8,200 nucleotides of DNA, from positions 1 to 8,200 of the forward strand of contig CANGOY010000075.1 of the NCBI GenBank assembly GCA_947455585.1, read 5' to 3'. This document shows positions 1 through 5,562 of the stretch, piece by piece (the stretch's first letter is position 1; every line of letters starts with the position of its first letter). The notes beneath the pieces are model-generated. The model made no database searches. It was given only the letters and a program-made list of their open reading frames with translations, and was not told the DNA's origin. The DNA is from Comamonadaceae bacterium (GTDB taxonomy: Bacteria; Pseudomonadota; Gammaproteobacteria; Burkholderiales; Burkholderiaceae_C). A program made the position numbers and the translations under genes.

Positions 1-197
1 TCCATCAGCTCAGACACGCGTGCCGTGCTGCGCGCACGTTGAAGTCCACCATGAATGGCGCCTTGCTTACCACCCAAGCTGGCCGAGTGCACCGCTACGC
101 CGCAGGAGTCGTATCCACGGTATTCCAGCCGCTGAAAACCTTGCACGAGGATGGGAACGATGTTGCGGGTAGAAACGGCGACGACGATGCCACACAT
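1..197 (-). CDS. glmS: Glutamine--fructose-6-phosphate aminotransferase (isomerizing), N-terminal fragment
   Basis: GlmS converts fructose-6-phosphate and glutamine to glucosamine-6-phosphate in the cytoplasm, the first committed step to UDP-GlcNAc. Only the first 65 codons are in the window; the gene runs off the left edge. The translation begins MCGIV, so removal of Met exposes Cys as the N-terminal nucleophile of the class II glutamine amidotransferase domain. It continues with QRLEYRGYDSCGVAV (residues about 23-37), the conserved block that follows the nucleophile in GlmS. The start is fixed by the invariant MCGI and by an AGGAG Shine-Dalgarno at 206-210, eight bases upstream. The gene diverges from the Lrp-type regulator across an AT-rich spacer. 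GlmU, the later enzyme of the same pathway, lies about 2.5 kb away on the same strand. The sequence is closer to glmS than to other Ntn amidotransferases because of the LEYRGYDS block. Confidence 0.95.
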   Translation of the reverse strand, partial: MCGIVVAVSTRNIVPILVQGFQRLEYRGYDSCGVAVHSASLGGKQGAIHGGLQRARSTARVSELM

Positions 198-323
198 AAA
201 GAGCACTCCTAAATTGGGTTGCCCAAATATTAATCACCTTAAAAAGAAATTTCTTGTTTATTTATTTTAATATTTGAACGAAAATTCCACCATTAACTTG
301 ATTTGGAATTTAATTTCAATTAA
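198..323. promoter_or_regulatory. AT-rich divergent intergenic region between glmS and the Lrp-type regulator
   Basis: These 126 bases must hold the start signals for glmS (minus) and the regulator (plus). They are strikingly AT-rich: a hand count of 241-300 gives 12 G+C in 60. Visible symmetric elements are TTGGG-TTG-CCCAA (214-226, just upstream of the glmS ribosome binding site), the perfect palindrome AAGAAATTTCTT (244-255), and the near-palindrome TTGGAA-TTTAA-TTTCAA (303-319, one mismatched pair) ending four bases before the regulator start. AT-rich imperfect palindromes suit Lrp/AsnC-family operators, so autoregulation and control of glmS are plausible, but this is inference. I could not pick convincing -35/-10 pairs. 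The glmS Shine-Dalgarno AGGAG is at 206-210. Confidence 0.6.
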
Positions 324-818
324 ATGATATTTATGAAACAAGAATTTCTAGACGAGACCGATTTGAAGCTGCTCGACGCCCTGCAGCACGACGCCACGCT
401 CAGCAATGTGGCCTTGGCTGAGCGATTCAAAATTTCGCCGCCCACCTGCCTGCGTCGCGTCAAACGACTGACCGAAGAAGGCTGGATTGAACGACAAATA
501 GCAGTGCTGAACTCCGACAAGTTGGGCGAGGCACTAGGGCACGGCCTAACAGCATTGGTGGAGGTGACACTAGACGCGCAAGGCGCCGAGCACCTCGACG
601 CCTTCGAGCAATGCGCTGTGGCCGACGACGCCGTGCAGCAATGTTGGCGTGTGTCGCCTGGGCCTGACTTTGTTTTGGTGGTGCAAGCCGCGGACATGCC
701 CGACTATCTAGCCATCACGCAACGCCTGCTCACGCAAGATGCGAATGTGCGCAACGTGAAAGCGTTTTTTGCGACGAAGCGGGCGAAGTTCACCAGCACG
801 TGGCCGGTGTTGCGCTAA
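324..818 (+). CDS. Lrp/AsnC-family transcriptional regulator
   Basis: This is a small DNA-binding regulator of the feast/famine (Lrp/AsnC) type. The 164-residue length is normal for the family. An N-terminal winged helix-turn-helix covers about residues 10-56: LSNVALAERFKISPPTCLRR (27-46) has the usual layout, with a recognition helix starting at SPPTCLRR, followed by the EEGWI turn. The C-terminal RAM/AsnC ligand-binding domain (about 75-152) contains SPGPDFVLVVQ (111-121), matching the family's G-x-x-D-[FY] strand motif. The start is uncertain: ATG at 324 or ATG at 333 (MKQEF, better initiator context), neither with a clear Shine-Dalgarno. It diverges from glmS and may control itself or glmS, but the ligand and targets cannot be read from sequence. 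Its TAA (816-818) overlaps the stop codon of the convergent DUF4276 gene, with no terminator between them. Confidence 0.93.
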   Translation: MIFMKQEFLDETDLKLLDALQHDATLSNVALAERFKISPPTCLRRVKRLTEEGWIERQIAVLNSDKLGEALGHGLTALVEVTLDAQGAEHLDAFEQCAVADDAVQQCWRVSPGPDFVLVVQAADMPDYLAITQRLLTQDANVRNVKAFFATKRAKFTSTWPVLR

Positions 819-827
819 GTAAGCAGC
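814..827 (+). repeat. Left arm of inverted repeat framing the ATPase-DUF4276 cassette
   Basis: The arm reads GCTAAGT-AA-GCAGC. The reverse complement of 2670-2681 reads GCTAAGT-GCAGC, so twelve bases match with a two-base gap. The arm spans the lrp and DUF4276 stop codons. It may be half of an ancestral lrp/glmU stem-loop split by the insertion, an element end, or chance. Confidence 0.4.
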
Positions 828-1387
828 TCAGACTCCATGCGGCGAATCCCACCGACTAGGTTACGAAAACTAGGCGAACGGCCGTTATCTAACTGCAAGC
901 ACTTTCCAATGGCTCGCGAACCAGCGACTTTTTCATACCGATCTTTCGTCAAAGTCTTCAGTTCATGACTGGGGCTTCCCAACCTGTCTGGAGAACGAAA
1001 CTTTTCGGTTTGCTGCCTATTAGCAATACCGGTCATTCCCAATGCTTGCTCTACTGCTTGCAAATCTGCAAGATAAAAAGTCTCAAGTTCTTTGCAGGCC
1101 AAACGCACCAAACATTCGTTTAATCGTCCCGATGCATGGCATAAATCTAACAAACGATTTTTCAATGTTTGGCAATCTGGAGCACTATCCTGGTCTTGAA
1201 GAACAATGAAACGGGCTTGCGGATTCACATACGAACGAATCTTTCCCACCAGTTGCTTTTGGAGATCTTGCTTGCCTTTGAACGGTATCAATCGAAACGT
1301 AATTTCTTCATTTAATAGACGCGGTAGCAATGACTCAAGCATTGCTTTAGCCGAAGGTTCTTCTAAGAGAAATACAAGCTCTTTCAT
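815..1387 (-). CDS. DUF4276-family protein, TOPRIM-like, putative effector of an ATPase-linked module
   Basis: This 190-residue protein matches what I know of DUF4276 (Pfam PF14103). An N-terminal strand carries LLEEPSAK (7-14, Glu9/Glu10). A second hydrophobic strand ends in the acidic triad IVLQDQDS (61-68, Asp65/Asp67), with Asp71 nearby. Then comes the family hallmark RLACKELETFYLAD (95-108), and a C-terminal NGRSPSFRNLVGGIRRM (168-184). A Glu strand followed by a D-x-D strand is the TOPRIM metal-site pattern seen in OLD-family and PARIS nucleases, so a nuclease role is plausible but inferred. No signal peptide or membrane segment is visible. Its ATG overlaps the ATPase stop as ATGA (1384-1387), implying translational coupling and a joint function. 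Its stop lies within the 3' end of the convergent lrp gene. Base composition is lower in GC than the flanking genes (hand count 29/60 at 1081-1140, 22/60 at 1261-1320), suggesting transfer. Confidence 0.85.
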   Translation of the reverse strand: MKELVFLLEEPSAKAMLESLLPRLLNEEITFRLIPFKGKQDLQKQLVGKIRSYVNPQARFIVLQDQDSAPDCQTLKNRLLDLCHASGRLNECLVRLACKELETFYLADLQAVEQALGMTGIANRQQTEKFRSPDRLGSPSHELKTLTKDRYEKVAGSRAIGKCLQLDNGRSPSFRNLVGGIRRMESELLT

Positions 1388-2577
1388 TGCGGATCAACCC
1401 CGTCAAAGAAACCTTGATTCCATAAATTTCCAAGCATGTCCCCATCAGCCATATAGGCCGCCACCTGAGCATTGTCTTTGGCTCGTTGTATCTCGGTACA
1501 TCCATCACGCTTGACCAACCAACAAACCTCATCAAGCTCCATCGCATTTAAAAAATCGGGCGAGTGCGTAGAAACAAAAACTTGTCCGCCCCGCTTAGCG
1601 TAAGCACGAAACTCCTCTGCTAACTCCACCATTAGCTGTGGGTACAACTGATTCTCTGGCTCTTCTACGCATAGCAGCGGATGCGGTTTGGGATCGTGCA
1701 ACAACGTCAGATAAGCAAACATCTTGATCGTGCCGTCTGACACATAGCGGTCTAAAAATGGTGTTTTGAAAGAACCATCCTGAAACCGAAGCGTCAAATA
1801 GCCATCGTCCATCAGCTTAGGTTCCACGGATGTCACACCAGGCACACGACGGGCCATCGTCGACAGGATGTTCTTAAATACATCCTTGTGCTGCTCATGG
1901 AAATAGCGAGCTACCAAGGGAAGGTTGTCACCACTCTCTGACAAATGCTCGGTATCGCCTGAAGCCTCTTTGCGTCCACGGGCCGCACTGATATGGAAAT
2001 CAGACACATGCCAGTTTTCAATCAAACGACGGAAGGCGCTGGCAGCTTTGAAGCGTTCAAACTGACCCAAACCCTTGATCGCCAAAGTATCAGGGGAAAC
2101 CTTTTGAGTCTCGTTCTCTAATAGCTCGTCTTCGATATTGAAGTCTTCTTCATTGGTGATCGCATAGCCTTCGCCTTTAGAAAAATCTAAGAAGTGATAC
2201 GGCTTTCCGTGCGGGCCACGTTTGTAACGAAGTATTTCCCTCAAAACAACTGGCGCACCATTAACCTCGCCAATTTCTAAAGAATATGTAACCAGTCTTT
2301 TGACCCCAATGATTTCCATCCGATATTGCAATTCAATCAGAATGGAGTCTTTTAACGGATCACGACCTCGGCTAAGGACTTCCGAAAACCGTCCACGCTT
2401 ATCGAGCGCTTGGCGCACATTGCCTTTGAGGCAATCGTGCAAAAAACCGAACACATCGAACAATGTTGATTTACCAGAACCATTTGCCCCGACCACAACA
2501 AAAAAGGCAGGCACATCCCGCAAATGAATGTCGCGAAAGGCTTTGAAGTTTTTTAGGCGGATGGATTCAATTCTCAT
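1384..2577 (-). CDS. RecF/OLD-like AAA family ATPase (AAA_15/AAA_21 type), partner of the DUF4276 protein
   Basis: This 397-residue ABC/SMC-type ATPase starts with the RecF/OLD signature MRIESIRLKNFKAF. It has a Walker A GANGSGKST (30-38), an ABC-signature-like YVSDGT (278-283), a Walker B with catalytic glutamate LLCVEEPENQLYP (301-313, Glu305/Glu306), and a switch histidine in VFVSTHSP (333-340, His338). The middle (about 100-270) is a variable insert. No TOPRIM domain is fused at its C terminus, unlike OLD or GajA; instead the separate DUF4276 gene follows with an ATGA overlap. The C-terminal LGNLWNQGFFDGVDP is of a kind I associate with ATPases paired with DUF4276. All motifs are intact. 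It is codirectional with glmU, 114 bases downstream of it, so read-through is possible. Its composition (hand count 23/60 G+C at 2101-2160) differs from glmU (40/60 at 3421-3480). A role as sensor/scaffold of an anti-phage module is inferred. The ATG at 2577 has only a weak GGAA upstream. Confidence 0.88.
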   Translation of the reverse strand: MRIESIRLKNFKAFRDIHLRDVPAFFVVVGANGSGKSTLFDVFGFLHDCLKGNVRQALDKRGRFSEVLSRGRDPLKDSILIELQYRMEIIGVKRLVTYSLEIGEVNGAPVVLREILRYKRGPHGKPYHFLDFSKGEGYAITNEEDFNIEDELLENETQKVSPDTLAIKGLGQFERFKAASAFRRLIENWHVSDFHISAARGRKEASGDTEHLSESGDNLPLVARYFHEQHKDVFKNILSTMARRVPGVTSVEPKLMDDGYLTLRFQDGSFKTPFLDRYVSDGTIKMFAYLTLLHDPKPHPLLCVEEPENQLYPQLMVELAEEFRAYAKRGGQVFVSTHSPDFLNAMELDEVCWLVKRDGCTEIQRAKDNAQVAAYMADGDMLGNLWNQGFFDGVDPQ

Positions 2578-2691
2578 AAGACAAATTCCGATATTGGCTG
2601 AGCCAAGCGTGACTGTAACGGCTCTAAATGCAGATTAGATTTCATCAATCTGTCTCGCCTTAAGGCAACGCTGCACTTAGCTAAATGGCAA
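2578..2691 (-). promoter_or_regulatory. Leader of the ATPase-DUF4276 cassette, with two perfect palindromes
   Basis: These 114 bases separate the glmU stop from the ATPase start on the same strand. They hold TTGGCT-G-AGCCAA (2594-2606), a perfect 6-1-6 inverted repeat 17-29 bases before the ATPase ATG, and GCCTTAAGGC (2657-2666), a perfect 10-base palindrome. Neither is followed by a T-run in the direction of glmU transcription, so I do not read either as a terminator. The first could be an operator, or a five-pair hairpin near the ribosome binding site. No clear -35/-10 pair was found, so the cassette could be fed by read-through from glmU or by a weak promoter. One arm of the cassette-framing inverted repeat (2670-2681) also lies here. 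Confidence 0.5.
2670..2681 (-). repeat. Right arm of inverted repeat framing the ATPase-DUF4276 cassette
   Basis: On the plus strand this reads GCTGCACTTAGC, the reverse complement of the left arm at 814-827 without its central AA. It lies 10 bases beyond the glmU stop codon (2692-2694), on the cassette side. Confidence 0.4.
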
Positions 2692-4083
2692 TTACTTCTT
2701 TTTCTCAGGCCGCTTCCAGTTGGCAATGCTCACCTGCTTACCCCGCGCAACACTCAGCGCACCTGCTTCGGTACTCTTGGTAATGGTTGAGCCACCACCC
2801 ACCGTGCCGCCCGCGCCGATGGTGACGGGCGCGACCAACACGCAGTTGCTGCCCACATGCACATCGGCCTCAATCACGGTGCGGTGTTTGTTGGCGCCGT
2901 CGTAGTTGGCAGTGATGCTGCCTGCGCCGTAGTTGACGCGCTCGCCCACCGTAGCGTCGCCCAAGTAGGCCAAGTGGTTGGCTTTGGCGCCTTTGGCCAT
3001 GGTCGAATTTTTGACTTCCACAAAGTTACCAATATGCACATCAGCGGCCAGCTGCGCGCCGGGGCGCAAGCGTGCACATGGGCCAATGAGTGCGCCCTCG
3101 CCCACCGTCACGCCCAACTTTTCGCCGTCGATGTGTGTGAAGGGGTGAATCACCGCGCCCGCTTTAATGGTGCAGTTGGCAATCACGCAGTTCGCGCCAA
3201 TCTTCACGCCTTGGCCTAAACTCACGCAGCCTTGGAAGATGCAGTTCACATCAATCTCTACGTCTTGCGCGCAAGTCAAATGTCCGCGCACATCAAAGCG
3301 TGCGGGGTCGATGATGCGCACGCCGTCGGCCATAAAGGCATGGGCTTGGCGCAGCTGAAACGCGCGCTCGAGTTCGGCCAATTGCGTAGGGCTATTGACG
3401 CCCGCCACTTGCGCGGCGTCGCTGATTTTGTGGGCCGCCACGGGCACGCCGTCGGCCTCGGCAAACTTGACCACGTCGGTCAAATAAAACTCTTGCTGCG
3501 CGTTGTTGTTGTCCAAACGAGCCAGCCAAGGCTTGAGCAACTTGGCAGGCACGGCCATGATGCCGCTGTACACCTCGTTGATGGCCAACTGTTCAGCGTT
3601 GGCGTCTTTGTGCTCGACGATGGCGTGCACTTGGCCGCTGGGGCTGCGCACGATGCGGCCGTAGCCCGTAGGGTCGGCAAAGTCGATGGTTAGAAGCGCG
3701 AGTTGTTTGCCATCGCACAAATCCAACAAGGCTTGCAAGGTGTCGGCTTGCGTTAAGGGTACATCGCCCGACAACACCACCACCACGCCGTCGTTGGCCA
3801 ACAAAGGCACGGCTTGTTGCACGGCGTGGCCTGTGCCGAGCTGGGGCATTTGACGGGCGAATTGCAGTTTGTCTGCGGCATTGGCCGCCAGCAAAGCGGG
3901 CTCCACCTGCTCTGCGCCGTGGCCAGTGATGACGATGGTGTGACGAGCCTTGAGCGAGCGCGCCGTGTCAATCACATGCTGCACCAAGGCCTTACCGGCC
4001 AAGCGGTGCAGAACCTTAGGCATACTGCTCTTCATACGAGTGCCTTTGCCGGCAGCCATGATCACCACATCCAAAGCCTTCAT
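2692..4083 (-). CDS. glmU: Bifunctional N-acetylglucosamine-1-phosphate uridyltransferase / glucosamine-1-phosphate N-acetyltransferase
   Basis: GlmU acetylates glucosamine-1-phosphate from acetyl-CoA and then joins it to UTP, giving UDP-GlcNAc for peptidoglycan and LPS in the cytoplasm. At 463 residues it is full length. The N-terminal uridyltransferase half has the nucleotide-binding loop MAAGKGTRMKSSMPKVLH (9-26), QLGTGHA (81-87), the metal-binding SGDVPL (105-110, Asp107), GYGRIVR (140-146), IVEHKD (155-160) and NEVYSG (169-174). The C-terminal half is a left-handed beta-helix of hexapeptide repeats. It carries the catalytic-type His370 in NHLAYLGD, YDGANK (394-399) and the basic tail WKRPEKKK. 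I chose the ATG at 4083 because AAGGA (4092-4096) sits eight bases upstream; ATG 4092 would be too close to it, and the frame extension to 4179 is a non-homologous tail. Its start overlaps that of the divergent lipoprotein. No terminator is visible at its 3' end. Confidence 0.98.
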   Translation of the reverse strand: MKALDVVIMAAGKGTRMKSSMPKVLHRLAGKALVQHVIDTARSLKARHTIVITGHGAEQVEPALLAANAADKLQFARQMPQLGTGHAVQQAVPLLANDGVVVVLSGDVPLTQADTLQALLDLCDGKQLALLTIDFADPTGYGRIVRSPSGQVHAIVEHKDANAEQLAINEVYSGIMAVPAKLLKPWLARLDNNNAQQEFYLTDVVKFAEADGVPVAAHKISDAAQVAGVNSPTQLAELERAFQLRQAHAFMADGVRIIDPARFDVRGHLTCAQDVEIDVNCIFQGCVSLGQGVKIGANCVIANCTIKAGAVIHPFTHIDGEKLGVTVGEGALIGPCARLRPGAQLAADVHIGNFVEVKNSTMAKGAKANHLAYLGDATVGERVNYGAGSITANYDGANKHRTVIEADVHVGSNCVLVAPVTIGAGGTVGGGSTITKSTEAGALSVARGKQVSIANWKRPEKKK

Positions 4084-4972
4084 GTCATTCATCCTTATCT
4101 TGCGCAGAATTATCCGCCATGCCCCTGTTTGGCTGGCACTGGCCGCGCTCTTGGGGCTAAGCGCTTGCAGCACCCTCAAAGTGGTCTACAACAACAGCGA
4201 GGACTTGATGTACTGGTGGCTAGACAGCTACGCCGATTTACAAGACAGCCAAAAGCAGTTCACCCGCGATGCGCTGGCTGATTTGCAGCGCTGGCACCGC
4301 CAACAACAACTGCCCGAATACGTGGCATTGCTCAAACGCATGCAAGCCATGGCGCCCAACGACATCACGCCCGCGCAAGTGTGTGCGGTGACCGAAGACA
4401 TGAAAACCAGCTTTGTCACGCTGCTGCGTTTTGTAGAACCGACCAACACCAAGCTAGCCACGCAACTCAAGCCTGAGCAATTGGTCAGCATCCGTAAACG
4501 CTTTGATAAAACCAATACAACATGGAAAGAAGACTGGCTTGACCCCAACGCCGAAGAGCGCTTGCGTTATCGCACCAAACAAGCCACGAATCGTTTGGAA
4601 GATTTTTATGGTCGCCTCGACAAGCCTCAACGCGACGTGCTGCACAAGTGGTTGAGTGAATCCATCTTCGACCCCAAGCTCAGCTACGTCGAGCGCGAAC
4701 GCCGCCAAGCCGACAGCATGCAAACCTTTCAGCGCATGGCCCAAGAAGGCAGCGCCACGGCGCAAGCTCAAGCCTTGTTACGCGGCTTGACCGAGCGCAG
4801 CTTTAACTCGCCCAACGAGCGCTACCGCGCCTACAACCGTGAACTGTGGAACGAGAACTGTGAAGGCTTTGCCAAGCTGCACAACAGCACCACGCCCGCA
4901 CAGCGCCGGCGCATGGTGGAAGCGCTGCGTGGCTACGAGCAAGATTTCAAAACTTTGATGGCGCAGAAGTAA
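4082..4972 (+). CDS. DUF6279-type lipoprotein
   Basis: This is a predicted envelope lipoprotein of 296 residues. The N terminus has basic residues (RRIIRH, 8-13), a hydrophobic stretch (PVWLALAALLGL, 15-26) and a lipobox LSAC with Cys29 as the lipidation site (signal peptidase II). The mature part begins STLKVVYNNSEDLMYWWLDS, followed by YADLQDSQ: the tyrosine/tryptophan-rich start and 'DLQDSQ' fit the DUF6279 family (PF19795), whose function is unknown to me. The rest is predicted helical and charged, with no membrane segment. The ATG at 4082 shares CATG with the glmU start. No Shine-Dalgarno precedes it, and a TTG at 4100 would give a more typical signal peptide (MRRIIRHAPVW), so the start is uncertain. 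The in-frame extension to 3950 is antisense to glmU and rejected. Its stop lies one base from the stop of the convergent cyclo-ligase gene. Confidence 0.85.
   Translation: MSFILILRRIIRHAPVWLALAALLGLSACSTLKVVYNNSEDLMYWWLDSYADLQDSQKQFTRDALADLQRWHRQQQLPEYVALLKRMQAMAPNDITPAQVCAVTEDMKTSFVTLLRFVEPTNTKLATQLKPEQLVSIRKRFDKTNTTWKEDWLDPNAEERLRYRTKQATNRLEDFYGRLDKPQRDVLHKWLSESIFDPKLSYVERERRQADSMQTFQRMAQEGSATAQAQALLRGLTERSFNSPNERYRAYNRELWNENCEGFAKLHNSTTPAQRRRMVEALRGYEQDFKTLMAQK
4092..4096 (-). promoter_or_regulatory. Ribosome binding site of glmU
   Basis: AAGGA on the minus strand, eight bases before the ATG at 4083. It decides between the three in-frame ATGs at 4179, 4092 and 4083 in favour of 4083. It lies within codons 4-5 of the opposing lipoprotein gene if that gene starts at 4082. 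Confidence 0.75.
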
Positions 4973-4973
4973 A

Positions 4974-5549
4974 TCAGCCCATCGGCCAAACCACTCCGTT
5001 GTCATTCAACAGTGCATCTAGAGGCATGTCATGCGCCTCGGGCATCAAGTCAGGCAAGAAGCCGTGCGTGAAACCCAAGCCCGTCGTGTATGGCTTGGGT
5101 TGCAAGGTGGCCAAGGTGCGGTCATAAAAACCACCGCCATAGCCCAAACGAAAACCACCCGGCCCGTAGCCTACACAGGGCACAAACAGCAAAGTGGGCA
5201 CGATGACCTCGGTGTCTTTGGGTTTGGGAATGCCATAAGCATCTTCTTCCATCGGGCAGCCTGGGTACCACGCGTGGAAGGTGAGCGTTTTGTGCGCCTT
5301 GTCCACCACGGGCAAGCCAATGCGGCGGCGCTGGGGCTGGTCTGACAACTCGCCGTCTTCTTTCCAGCGGTGCAGGGCTGGCAGTGGGTCAAACTCACCT
5401 TTGATGGGCCAGTAAGCACCAATCACTGTGTCAGGCCGATTGAACAACCAAATGCGCATCACGCGTTGCAACATATCAGCCCGTTCCAGCCGGTCGGGCA
5501 AGTTCAAACGCTCTTCAATGAGCTGCTGGCGCAAGGTTTTTTTGTCCAC
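4974..5549 (-). CDS. 5-formyltetrahydrofolate cyclo-ligase
   Basis: This enzyme (MTHFS, 5-FCL; ygfA/fau in E. coli) uses ATP to convert 5-formyl-THF to 5,10-methenyl-THF, returning folate to one-carbon metabolism in the cytoplasm. The 191-residue length is typical. Visible motifs are an N-terminal basic KKTLRQQLIEERL (3-15), the substrate-loop region YWPIKGEFDP (46-55), YGIPKP (105-110) and the family signature GFRLGYGGGFYDRTLA (132-147). The start is GTG at 5547-5549. It has no obvious Shine-Dalgarno, but no in-frame upstream ATG exists and the protein length supports it. The gene lies tail-to-tail with the lipoprotein (one base between stops) and head-to-head with slt (13 bases between starts), so its promoter probably lies in or over the slt 5' coding region. 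No odd residues were noticed. Confidence 0.95.
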   Translation of the reverse strand: MDKKTLRQQLIEERLNLPDRLERADMLQRVMRIWLFNRPDTVIGAYWPIKGEFDPLPALHRWKEDGELSDQPQRRRIGLPVVDKAHKTLTFHAWYPGCPMEEDAYGIPKPKDTEVIVPTLLFVPCVGYGPGGFRLGYGGGFYDRTLATLQPKPYTTGLGFTHGFLPDLMPEAHDMPLDALLNDNGVVWPMG

Positions 5550-5562
5550 AGATAATCAGTGC
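5550..5562. promoter_or_regulatory. 13-base divergent gap with a candidate -10 box for slt
   Basis: The whole space between the cyclo-ligase GTG and the slt ATG is 13 bases. GATAAT at 5551-5556 is one mismatch from the sigma-70 -10 consensus and would place the transcript start at about the A of the slt ATG (5563), a leaderless mRNA. Neither gene has a visible Shine-Dalgarno. No good -35 is seen 16-18 bases upstream, so the promoter call is tentative. Confidence 0.35.

Noticed and set aside
320..697. 125-codon open frame on the minus strand
   Set aside because: Antisense to the Lrp-type gene; Ser/Cys/Arg-rich composition typical of a shadow frame.
815..2577. Assignment of the cassette as PARIS, Gabija, a retron or a toxin-antitoxin pair
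   Set aside because: The second gene is DUF4276-like, not DUF4435. There is no UvrD helicase, no reverse transcriptase or ncRNA, and no small antitoxin-like partner. Only the general ATPase + TOPRIM-like logic is shared.
2651..2670. GCCTTAAGGC palindrome as the glmU terminator
   Set aside because: It has no loop to speak of and no T-run downstream on the glmU strand.
3232..3693. 153-codon open frame on the plus strand
   Set aside because: Antisense to the conserved part of glmU, rich in His/Val/Gly as expected from GC-rich codon bias, no motif.
3950..4081. Longer start of the lipoprotein gene at 3950
   Set aside because: Would place 44 residues before the signal peptide, antisense to the glmU nucleotide-binding loop.
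4084..4179. Longer glmU start at ATG 4179 (or ATG 4092)
   Set aside because: The added residues are not GlmU-like and run through the lipoprotein's signal peptide region. The AAGGA at 4092-4096 fits only the ATG at 4083.
5428..5562. Longer slt start at 5428
   Set aside because: Would bury the signal peptide behind 45 Ser/Arg-rich residues antisense to the cyclo-ligase gene.
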